Source: Flavicella sediminum
GTDB taxonomy: Bacteria > Bacteroidota > Bacteroidia > Flavobacteriales > Flavobacteriaceae
Direction: 5' to 3'
Assembly: GCF_006381105.1 (NCBI RefSeq)
Contig: NZ_VDET01000001.1
Location: 186,001 to 250,000, forward strand
Length of the DNA stretch: 64,000 bases
Shown here piece after piece: positions 37,941 through 45,631 of the stretch. The notes under the pieces were generated by a model that was not told where the DNA came from, ran no database searches, and saw only the letters and a program-made list of their open reading frames with translations. The first letter of the stretch is position 1. Each line of letters begins with the position of its first letter. The position numbers and the translations under genes are program-made.

Positions 37941-40241
37941 TTATTTGTGATACGGTCTTAAATTTACTCTTAAAATCAGGTCATCTGCTGTAATAAATAG
38001 AAACCTACCATCGTCAGAAAAAACACAATTCCCCGTTTTCCTGTCTGTGTTTATCGTTCCAATATGTTTTCCTTCAGGAGTAATAATTAATACACCACCA
38101 GGACCGGCTACAAATAGATTTCCGTTTTTATCAACCTTCATTCCGTCAGGACATTGTTTTTCACGACTAGACTTGTATAATTTTGTAGCATCAAAGAAAA
38201 TTCGTCCGTTTTCTACCTTTTCATTCTTTACAATATCAAAAGCATAAATTTTTGGATAGTTTTTATCTGAATCAGCTACATAGAGCGTTTTGTTGTCGTT
38301 TGATACGGCAATTCCGTTGGGCAGTTTAATGTCCTTTGTTACTAATTTAGCTTCGCCGTTTTGGGCTAAGAAATACACACCATTAAAACCGATGTCACTT
38401 TTCTTTCCTAAGCCTAAACCAAAAGTAGGATCGGTAAAATAAATGTTGTTATAGTTGTCAAACGTTAAGTCGTTAGGCGAGTTGAATTTTGCTCCTTTGT
38501 AGTTTGTGGTAAGAGGGTTGAAGGTAACTTCGTTAGGAGATTTGTATTCCGTTAGTTTGCTAATTCTTCTATCCGCAACTTGACACAGCAATAAGTTTCC
38601 TTTTTTATCAACTAGTAAACCATTTGAGCCTTTTACTTTTTTTGCAGATGTATTGGCAATTCCTCCAGAAGGAGCTAAAAACAATTTTAAACCCGTAATA
38701 TCATTCCATTCATAAGCTTTGTTTTCGGGAACGTCAGAGAAAACTAGTTTTTGACCTTTGGAAAACCAAGCTGGTCCTTCTGACCAATTGAAGCCTTCTG
38801 CAATTAATTCTACACGTGCATTTTTGGAAATTATATTGTCTAAAGCAGCATCCAATCGTACGATTTTTCCATGGGAAGGATATTTTTTTAAGGAGTCTAT
38901 TATTTTAGTAAAACGAGTTTTTACCAAGTTCTCTTTTGAAGTCAATGTATGTGTTAGTTGACTTTTTTCTAGAATATCCTTTTTAATATTGTAAAAGCGA
39001 CCGTCTCCATAAAGTTTGTAATTTTCATTCAAAACAAATTCAGCAGGTGAAAATTTGGATTTCCCAACGCCTGGTTTGGGATTGTAACTCATATACACCC
39101 AATCTCTTCTTTTGGCGGGTTCTGATTTTAAGATGGAATAAAAACTTTGTCCGTCTGTTTGAAAATCATTTGGCACCTTCTTTCCTGCGACTTCAAGCAG
39201 TGTTGGAAGAAAATCGATGGCATCTATAAAATCATTCTTTTGCTGGCCTTTTTTTATGTTTTTAGGCCAATTGGCTATGAACGGGACTTTTATTCCACTT
39301 TCTATTGTAAGTCCTTTTCCACCTTGCACCAATTTATTTCCCATTTTAGAAGTTACTTTTTGGTGAGTTCCATTGTCGGTATAAAAGAGTATTAAAGTTT
39401 CTTTTTCAATGCCTTTTTCTTTTAGTTTTTGAACTAGATTCCCAACAATTTTATCGGTGTAAGCCACCATATCTCCAAAATATTTTGGGTCGTCTTCAAA
39501 TCTTTTCGACTTGTCTTTCCATACACTACTTTCTGGAGTAGGAGAAAAAGGATCATGGGTAAGTACCATTGGATAATAGACAAAGAAAGGCTCGTTGGTT
39601 TGTCGGTCAATAAAATCAAAAACATAGCTAGAAAAAATATCTGGTCCATATTTGCCTTTGGTATTTGTTAGTTGTTTTCCATTTTCAATAATAACCGGAT
39701 CGGCAAATCTAGAGCCTTTGTCTTCTGTATGACCAACATGCCAAGCAATATACTCATCAAAACCCGCATTTTTTAATTCCATTCCAGTAGCTCTTCTATT
39801 TTCAGCCCCTGGATAATCAATAGGATCATAACTGTGCAATTGCCATTTACCTGCCAGGCACGTTTTATAACCTGCCTCCTGCATAAGGTGTCCGAATGTT
39901 TTTCCTTGAGGGGTTAGTATACCGAAAGCTGTCCAGTTTCTATAATTGTATTTTCCCGTCATTAATTTTACTCGGGTATTGGTACACAAAGGTTGTGCAA
40001 AAGCTTGGTTGAATTGCATTCCTGTTTTGGAAAGCTTGTCAATATTGGGAGTTTTGTAAGAAGTTCCTCCGTAACAACCTAAGGCCTCGTAGCCTAAATC
40101 ATCGACTAAAATTAGAATAATATTCGGACTTTTTTTTGTTGGTTTGGGGTTTGCAAACGAATTTGAAATTAAAAATAGGAAAAGGATCGCCGATAAAAAA
40201 CGCAATTGCTTGTCGTTTTCATTAAAGTTTATTGAAATCAT
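37941..40241 (-). CDS. Exported S1 sulfatase fused to SMP-30/gluconolactonase-like domain
   Basis: This 766-residue single frame has two enzyme domains. After a signal peptide (cleavage near residue 30), a sulfatase occupies about 38-460. It has LVDDLGYEALGCYGG, LMTGKYN, GKWQLH and TDNGTH motifs. The formylglycine site reads Cys86-Thr-Asn-Thr-Arg90, with Asn where Pro or Ala is usual. An SMP-30 six-bladed propeller follows at about 475-766, with likely metal ligands Glu488 (WSEGPAW), Asn590 (FNSPND) and Asp657 (VADSD). Known SMP-30 enzymes hydrolyse sugar lactones. The fusion could desulfate a galactan unit and open an aldonolactone in the periplasm (inference). It ends the dgoD operon. Confidence 0.88.
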   Translation of the reverse strand: MISINFNENDKQLRFLSAILFLFLISNSFANPKPTKKSPNIILILVDDLGYEALGCYGGTSYKTPNIDKLSKTGMQFNQAFAQPLCTNTRVKLMTGKYNYRNWTAFGILTPQGKTFGHLMQEAGYKTCLAGKWQLHSYDPIDYPGAENRRATGMELKNAGFDEYIAWHVGHTEDKGSRFADPVIIENGKQLTNTKGKYGPDIFSSYVFDFIDRQTNEPFFVYYPMVLTHDPFSPTPESSVWKDKSKRFEDDPKYFGDMVAYTDKIVGNLVQKLKEKGIEKETLILFYTDNGTHQKVTSKMGNKLVQGGKGLTIESGIKVPFIANWPKNIKKGQQKNDFIDAIDFLPTLLEVAGKKVPNDFQTDGQSFYSILKSEPAKRRDWVYMSYNPKPGVGKSKFSPAEFVLNENYKLYGDGRFYNIKKDILEKSQLTHTLTSKENLVKTRFTKIIDSLKKYPSHGKIVRLDAALDNIISKNARVELIAEGFNWSEGPAWFSKGQKLVFSDVPENKAYEWNDITGLKLFLAPSGGIANTSAKKVKGSNGLLVDKKGNLLLCQVADRRISKLTEYKSPNEVTFNPLTTNYKGAKFNSPNDLTFDNYNNIYFTDPTFGLGLGKKSDIGFNGVYFLAQNGEAKLVTKDIKLPNGIAVSNDNKTLYVADSDKNYPKIYAFDIVKNEKVENGRIFFDATKLYKSSREKQCPDGMKVDKNGNLFVAGPGGVLIITPEGKHIGTINTDRKTGNCVFSDDGRFLFITADDLILRVNLRPYHK

Positions 40242-40267
40242 GTGAGTTGTGAGTCTTTAGTTTTTAA

Positions 40268-41425
40268 TTACCATTCTGTAAAGTTTCCGTCTTTACCACG
40301 CCAAATTGGGTTTTTCCAATCGTGGCCAATTTTTACGCCTTCTTTTAATTTGTCTTCATCCATTTCAACACCTAAACCAGGTTTTTTGAATAGCTCAATA
40401 TAGCCGTCTTTTAAATCGAAAATTTCAGGGTTTTTCATATAATCTAATAAATCGAAACCTTTGTTGTAGTGGATACCCAGACTACTTTCTTGAATGATAG
40501 CATTTGCACAACTAAAATCTAGATGTAGGGCAGAAGCAAGGGCGATAGGGCCAAGTGGACAATGAGGCGCAATGCTAATGTCATACGCTTCGGCCATTGC
40601 CGCAATTCTTTTTACTTCAGAAATACCACCGGCATGACTTAAATCGGGTTGAATAATATCCACAACACCTTGGTGAAGAATTTCTTTAAAATCCCATCTA
40701 GAAAACATTCGTTCACCAGTTGCAATTGGGATGCTGGTATAACTATAAATATGTTTTAATAAATCATTGTTTTCACTTAGTAAAGGCTCTTCAATAAACA
40801 TGGGGTCATAGGGAGCTAGCTCATCTATCAATCGTTTGGCCATTGGTTTGTGAATTCTTCCATGGAAATCAATTCCAACATCTAAGGTATCCCCAAATTC
40901 TTCTCTTAATAATTTTATATTGTTAGCTACTTTTTTGATGTCTTTTATAGAAGCTAACCAATCCATTCCGCCAGTAGCGTTCATTTTAACCGCACTGTAG
41001 CCCATGTTTATTTTTTCTTGGGCTTGTTCTAAAATTACTTCTGGATGATCACCACCAATCCAGCAATACATTTTCATTTTATTTCTGACCGATCCTCCTA
41101 ATAATTCATAGACAGGAACATTTAAAAACTTTCCTTTGATATCCCATAAAGCCTGATCTATTCCAGAAATAGCGCTCATGAGTATGGGACCACCTCTGTA
41201 AAAACTTCCTCGGTATAATACTTGCCAAATATCTTCAATATTATTGGCGTTTTGTCCTAAAATAAAGGGTTTTAATTCATGGATACAAGCTTCAACAGTA
41301 GCTGCTTTACCTTCAACAACAGGTTCTCCCCATCCTATAATTCCACAAGCAGTGGTAATTTTCACGAATAGCCATCTGGGTGGCACTTTAAACAATTCTA
41401 TTTTCGTGATTTTTAAATTTTCCAT
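40268..41425 (-). CDS. dgoD: D-galactonate dehydratase
   Basis: This 385-residue enolase-superfamily enzyme converts D-galactonate to 2-keto-3-deoxy-D-galactonate. The sequence closely parallels E. coli DgoD from memory: KVPPRWLFVKI, YRGGPILMSAISGIDQALWDIKGK and GIHYNKGFDLLDY. Metal ligands Asp186, Glu212 or Glu213 and Glu238 are present, with catalytic His188 (DFHGR) and His288 (APHCPLGP). It is cytoplasmic. It lies 29 bp after the GntR regulator and 26 bp before the sulfatase/SMP-30 fusion. Its substrate would come from oxidised agar D-galactose, and the fusion's lactonase domain fits that route. Confidence 0.93.
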   Translation of the reverse strand: MENLKITKIELFKVPPRWLFVKITTACGIIGWGEPVVEGKAATVEACIHELKPFILGQNANNIEDIWQVLYRGSFYRGGPILMSAISGIDQALWDIKGKFLNVPVYELLGGSVRNKMKMYCWIGGDHPEVILEQAQEKINMGYSAVKMNATGGMDWLASIKDIKKVANNIKLLREEFGDTLDVGIDFHGRIHKPMAKRLIDELAPYDPMFIEEPLLSENNDLLKHIYSYTSIPIATGERMFSRWDFKEILHQGVVDIIQPDLSHAGGISEVKRIAAMAEAYDISIAPHCPLGPIALASALHLDFSCANAIIQESSLGIHYNKGFDLLDYMKNPEIFDLKDGYIELFKKPGLGVEMDEDKLKEGVKIGHDWKNPIWRGKDGNFTEW

Positions 41426-41454
41426 AAATTTTTATTTGTAGGAGCCCGTTATTT

Positions 41455-42180
41455 CTATCCCTTGTGAGATTTGAAATAATTGACTTTAGTTACTTCAATA
41501 TGTGCTTTCATGGCATCAAATGCCTTGGTTTCATTTTGCTCTACAATTGCTTCTAATATTGCCTTATGATGGAACAACATGATGTTTTTTTCTTCAATTA
41601 AATTACCGTCTGTAGGTTTTGCAAAAACACTCTTTTTAAACTTAGGCATTAGGTTGTAAATTGGATTTAACAACAGCTCTAAGACCTTATTGTTATTAAT
41701 GGATAATAAAATTTTATGAAAATCATTGTCCAATTCTGCTTCTAGTTTTTTGTTATTGATATCACAAGCCGTCATGTTTTTCATGTTTTGAGTCAAAAGA
41801 TCCAAATGCTTTTGCGTTCTGTTAACGGCTGCTTGGGCTGCAATAGCAGGTTCTATAACCAAGCGGGTGTCAATTGTTTCTATGATAACATTATCGTTTA
41901 CAGAAAGTTCAAAAAACATGTTCAATATTTCAGCGGTGTTTTTAAAACTCATTTCAGTAACAAAAACACCACTTCCTCTTTTAACAGCCACCATTCCCTT
42001 TGCGCTCATTCTTTTTATAGCCTCTCGAATAGCAGTCCTACTGACTTGAAACATTTCACAAAGTTCATTTTCAGTAGGTAATTTTTCGCCAGGAGAATAA
42101 GTGCCTTTTTTTATCGCTTTAATTAACGCTTCTTCTATTTGTTGCGAAAGTGACTTTTTTTGTCCTATTTGTTCAAACAT
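41455..42180 (-). CDS. GntR-family transcriptional regulator, FadR subfamily
   Basis: This 241-residue protein has an N-terminal winged helix (GEKLPTENELCEMFQVSRTAIREAIKRM, about residues 30-60). An all-helical FCD effector domain at about 90-230 has His and Asp residues (DNDFHKILLS) suited to metal-assisted ligand binding. FadR-type regulators in sugar-acid operons usually repress until an aldonate or ketodeoxy acid binds. The position directly upstream of dgoD and a palindrome 28 bp before its start support local control. Confidence 0.9.
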   Translation of the reverse strand: MFEQIGQKKSLSQQIEEALIKAIKKGTYSPGEKLPTENELCEMFQVSRTAIREAIKRMSAKGMVAVKRGSGVFVTEMSFKNTAEILNMFFELSVNDNVIIETIDTRLVIEPAIAAQAAVNRTQKHLDLLTQNMKNMTACDINNKKLEAELDNDFHKILLSINNNKVLELLLNPIYNLMPKFKKSVFAKPTDGNLIEEKNIMLFHHKAILEAIVEQNETKAFDAMKAHIEVTKVNYFKSHKG

Positions 42181-42207
42181 AATTTTTAATTCTAGTTCTT
42201 TGACATC

Positions 42208-42220
42208 CTATTGTCAATAG
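42208..42220. promoter_or_regulatory. Small palindrome upstream of the GntR gene
   Basis: CTATTG-T-CAATAG is a perfect 6-bp inverted repeat with a 1-nt centre, 28 bp before the regulator start. It is the right size for an autoregulatory GntR operator, but no second copy was noticed near other operon genes. Confidence 0.3.
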
Positions 42221-42269
42221 TGGTTTTAAGGTTAAAAGATACTTAAATTAACTTAAAACAACCGTAATT

Positions 42270-42491
42270 TTACCAATTAGTAAAAGAACTGTCTGAATTT
42301 TTTAGTTTTGGAATTTCAACAGGCTTAACCGGTTGAGATTTCTCATATTCTTCATCAAATTCAACCCCTAATCTAGACGTTTTTTAAATTGGATATTTAG
42401 CTCCTTGTCGTTTTGGTTGAAGGGGGGAATATTTGGGATCATTTGTAATTGTTTATGCTCCTGTATTTACTTCTTCTATCCAACTGAAATT
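42270..42491 (-). pseudogene. Decayed C-terminal fragment of an enolase-superfamily dehydratase
   Basis: Read on the minus strand, 74 codons align without any insertion or deletion to residues 313-385 plus stop of the dehydratase at 43157-44314. Both begin NFSW-EEVNTGA, share NDPK, LGVE and KP-EIP, and end SFTNW-stop. Two in-frame TAA codons interrupt it: one after NTGA and one after KYPI (TAA at 42384-42386 in plus coordinates). The first 312 codons are absent, and the fragment begins 6 bp after the aldolase stop. This is a relic of a former dehydratase gene or of a duplication. The rest of 42181-42497 holds the GntR leader. Confidence 0.9.
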
Positions 42492-42497
42492 TTAAAA

Positions 42498-43136
42498 TCA
42501 TTCATGATTCTTTTTTATGTGTTTAATAAAATTGATCGCATTCTGTTCTATATCTATCAGATCTTGTTCATCTTTAATGGGTTCTTTTAAAATACTGGCA
42601 ATACCAATACCGGTTGCACCAGCGTTCATCCAAAGACCCACATCGTTTTGCTTAATATTGCCAACCGCTAAAATTTTGACACGATCAAGTGGGGCTTTAA
42701 TTGATTTAAAATAGGCTATTCCCATGATGTCAGCTGGGAATAGCTTTACAAAATCGGCTCCTGCTTCGAAGGCTTCACATACTTCTGTTGGAGTTAAGGC
42801 TCCCATTAAAATTGGGATATTGTTTTTATGTGCAATATCTATTAAAGTAAGATTGCAATTAGGTGTCACTAAAAACTGTGCTCCAGCTTTAATGGCTTCA
42901 TTTGCAATTTTTTCATTAGTCACGGTACCTGCTCCAATTAAAATATCAGGATAGGACTTTCGAGCTTCAATAATGGCTTCGGTATACTTTGGTGTATTCG
43001 AGGTAACTTCCAAAATACGAACACCAGCTGAGGCTAACCGACCGATCACAGCTTGTATTTTACTACTATCTTTTAACCGAGTAATAAAAACGATTTTTTC
43101 ATGCTGAATTAGTTCCGAAATCTCTTTTCTATTCAT
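42498..43136 (-). CDS. KDPG/KDPGal-type aldolase (Eda/DgoA family)
   Basis: This 212-residue class I aldolase cleaves 2-keto-3-deoxy-6-phospho-gluconate or -galactonate to pyruvate and glyceraldehyde-3-phosphate. It has Arg20 and Glu43 (ILEVTSNT), GAGTV near 68-72 and the Schiff-base Lys131 in FVKLFPA. It lies 20 bp after the dehydratase at 43157-44314 in one operon. Its phosphorylated substrate needs a 2-keto-3-deoxy-sugar kinase, and none is seen in the window. It could also serve the anhydrogalactose pathway. Confidence 0.92.
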   Translation of the reverse strand: MNRKEISELIQHEKIVFITRLKDSSKIQAVIGRLASAGVRILEVTSNTPKYTEAIIEARKSYPDILIGAGTVTNEKIANEAIKAGAQFLVTPNCNLTLIDIAHKNNIPILMGALTPTEVCEAFEAGADFVKLFPADIMGIAYFKSIKAPLDRVKILAVGNIKQNDVGLWMNAGATGIGIASILKEPIKDEQDLIDIEQNAINFIKHIKKNHE

Positions 43137-43156
43137 TTCTAATCATTTAAACTAGT

Positions 43157-44314
43157 TTACCAATTTGTAAAAGACCCATCATTTTTTCTTAGACGAGGAA
43201 TTTCAATAGGTTTAAAAGTTTGCTTTAAAATATAGTCTTCATCGATTTCAACACCTAGCCCAGGTGAATCTAAAACAGGATACCTTGTGCCTTCTAATTT
43301 GGGTTGAACAGGATAAAATTTAGGGTCGTTTGTAGATACGTGTGCACCGGTATTAACTTCTTCTAACCAACTAAAATTAGGACATGCAGCAGCTAAATGA
43401 ATGGTTGCAGCAGTACAAAGTGGTCCTAGTGGATTGTGAGGCATAAGGTCTATATAATGGGCTTCTGCTAAGGAAGCAACTTTCATTGCTTCGGTGATTC
43501 CTCCCACATTGCAAACATCTATTCGAGCATATTGGGTGATATTGCGCTCTAAAAATGGTAAGAATTGCCATTTACTTGAAAACTCTTCTCCGATAGCAAA
43601 AGGAATGTCGATCATATTTCTAAGGCTTTCATAAGCTTCCGGGTTTTCGTCTCGTATGGGCTCTTCAATAAAATCAAGTGTGCCAGGAGGAATTCGATTC
43701 ATGAATGAATAGGTCTCAGCTGCCGTCAATCGCGAATGGTAGTCTAGACCAATGGTTACCTTTGTTCCAACTTCTTTTCGTAAAGCGGTTACCCAATCTG
43801 CAATAATGGCAATGGATTCTCTGGGTTCAAATCGGCTGATGTCTGCTTGGTCTTCAAATTCTGCTGGAGCCAAACGAATCATATCCCAACCTTCTTTTAC
43901 CATTTTCTTCGAGCGTTCCATGAGTTCTTCAAAGGTGGCGAACCGTACCGAAGCAAAGCAAGGCACATAGTTACGTTGTTTGCCACCAAGTAATTCGTAA
44001 ACAGGTACCCCTAAAGCCTTTCCTTTTATGTCATGAAGTGCAATATCAATAGCTGAAATAGCTGCCGTTAATACGCGACCACCTTCAAAGTATTGACCTC
44101 GATATAGATTTTGCCAGATAGCACCAATTTGATTGGGATCCTTTCCAATAAGCAAGGGTCTATAATGATCTATGGCTCCTACAACGGCCAGTTCTCTTCC
44201 TGAAAGACCTGAAGCTCCCCATCCATAGATGTTAGAGTCTGTTTCAATTTTAACGACTAATTGACTTCCTGAACCAACGTTAATCGGATATGCCTTTATC
44301 TCCGTAATTTTCAT
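43157..44314 (-). CDS. Enolase-superfamily sugar-acid dehydratase (DgoD/mannonate-dehydratase-like), substrate unknown
   Basis: This 385-residue paralogue has the same length as DgoD. It has the family ligands Asp191 and His193 in DYHSR, Glu217 or Glu218 in IEEP, Glu243 in IGEEF and His293 in MPHNPLGP. It departs from true DgoD in the barrel loops (ASVRFATFEE, RLAPAEFEDQ) and so probably dehydrates a different aldonate, perhaps an L-galactonate, gluconate or substituted galactonate. It is cytoplasmic and lies 27 bp after the MFS transporter and 20 bp before the aldolase. A decayed fragment of a relative lies just beyond the aldolase. Confidence 0.85.
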   Translation of the reverse strand: MKITEIKAYPINVGSGSQLVVKIETDSNIYGWGASGLSGRELAVVGAIDHYRPLLIGKDPNQIGAIWQNLYRGQYFEGGRVLTAAISAIDIALHDIKGKALGVPVYELLGGKQRNYVPCFASVRFATFEELMERSKKMVKEGWDMIRLAPAEFEDQADISRFEPRESIAIIADWVTALRKEVGTKVTIGLDYHSRLTAAETYSFMNRIPPGTLDFIEEPIRDENPEAYESLRNMIDIPFAIGEEFSSKWQFLPFLERNITQYARIDVCNVGGITEAMKVASLAEAHYIDLMPHNPLGPLCTAATIHLAAACPNFSWLEEVNTGAHVSTNDPKFYPVQPKLEGTRYPVLDSPGLGVEIDEDYILKQTFKPIEIPRLRKNDGSFTNW

Positions 44315-44341
44315 CTTTCTTATTTTTTTATCTACTACTAT

Positions 44342-45631
44342 TTAAATGTCTTCTTTTGGTATAATACGTTCTACTTTTCCAACGATGAAAGTGTATGAAA
44401 GTACACCAATTAATGATATAACTGCTATAAATACCAATGCTGGCCTAAAGTCTCCGTCTGCTACAAGATATCCAATAATAGCAGGCACAAAAACGGCTAA
44501 GCCTCCAATAAAATTAAAAGCTCCTCCAACGAGTCCTAAATTTTCTTTAGGGGCTATTAAAGAGACAAATACCCAAGCAATACTTGCTAGTCCCATTCCA
44601 AAACCTGCTAAGGCTAAAAATAGAATAATAAAAAAGATATCATCTGTGTAATTCGCACCAACGATAAAAATAGTCATTAGCATTCCTATGATAATGGGTG
44701 CTTTTCTTGATATTTCTACCGAAAAGCCTTTTTTTGTTAAAAAGTCTGATGTAAAACCAGACAATAGAATTCCAACAAAAGCGGCCAAATAGGGTACTGA
44801 GGCATAAAAACCTGATTTAACAAAGTCGAGCCCTCTAAATTCTACTAAATATGTAGGGAACCATGTTAAAAAGAACCATGTAATTGCCCCTAAACAAAAT
44901 TGGCCAATATAGATTCCCCATAGTTTTTTGTAAATAAAAGCTTGTTTTAAATCGTTCCAAGTAAACTTCTTTTTTTCTTTTTCTTTGGTTTTAGCCCCAA
45001 CTAATCCTCCTCCTTTTTCTATATAGTCTAATTCAGATTCACTTATAGAATTATGATCTCTTGGGTCTCTATAAAAGAAATACCAAACGACAGCCCAAAC
45101 CAAACCTATAAGTCCCGATACTATAAACAAGCCTCTCCAACCTAATGAATCCTGAATTAATGTTAATACTGGCATTAAAAATGCTAAGCCTAAAAACTGA
45201 CCAGAGGTATAAACGGCAATAGCCGAAGCTCTTTCTTTTTCAGGGAACCATCTGCTTACCACTAAATTGTTAATGGGGTATGAAGGAGCTTCAAAAACTC
45301 CGATACTTGCTCTTAATCCTATTAAGGCGCCTAATGAATTTATAAAGCCTTGTAAAAGAGTGGCTAATGACCAAAACACCAATATGACAGAGTAAAAAAC
45401 TCTAGATTTAATTCTATCCGCAAGAACACCACCTGGTATCTGTAATGTAGCATAGAATATTCCAAAAGCAGAAAATACCCAGCCCATTTGTTCTGTGTTT
45501 ATTCCTAAATCTGTTCTTAAGGCAAAAGCTGCCACCGAAATATTTGCCCGGTCTAAATAATTAATAACGACAGTTATAAAAACCATGGTTAAAATGTTAA
45601 ATCGCTTTTTTGTTTTTAGGTTTTTATTCAT
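44342..45631 (-). CDS. MFS transporter, anion:cation symporter (ACS) family, sugar-acid permease
   Basis: This 429-residue protein has about 12 transmembrane helices and a charged central loop at about 195-225. The N-terminal NYLDRANISVAA motif matches hexuronate, galactonate and glucarate carriers (ExuT/DgoT/GudP type). It should bring an aldonate or uronate across the inner membrane with protons. The start overlaps the stop of the FG-GAP gene by 8 bp, indicating translational coupling. An acid transporter beside two dehydratases suggests that sugar acids, not only free sugars, are imported. Confidence 0.9.
   Translation of the reverse strand: MNKNLKTKKRFNILTMVFITVVINYLDRANISVAAFALRTDLGINTEQMGWVFSAFGIFYATLQIPGGVLADRIKSRVFYSVILVFWSLATLLQGFINSLGALIGLRASIGVFEAPSYPINNLVVSRWFPEKERASAIAVYTSGQFLGLAFLMPVLTLIQDSLGWRGLFIVSGLIGLVWAVVWYFFYRDPRDHNSISESELDYIEKGGGLVGAKTKEKEKKKFTWNDLKQAFIYKKLWGIYIGQFCLGAITWFFLTWFPTYLVEFRGLDFVKSGFYASVPYLAAFVGILLSGFTSDFLTKKGFSVEISRKAPIIIGMLMTIFIVGANYTDDIFFIILFLALAGFGMGLASIAWVFVSLIAPKENLGLVGGAFNFIGGLAVFVPAIIGYLVADGDFRPALVFIAVISLIGVLSYTFIVGKVERIIPKEDI

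Noticed and set aside
42405-42590. Plus-strand 61-codon frame and other small frames across the GntR-aldolase gap
   Set aside because: They lie antisense to the dehydratase relic and the aldolase end; the minus-strand codon-level homology explains the region.
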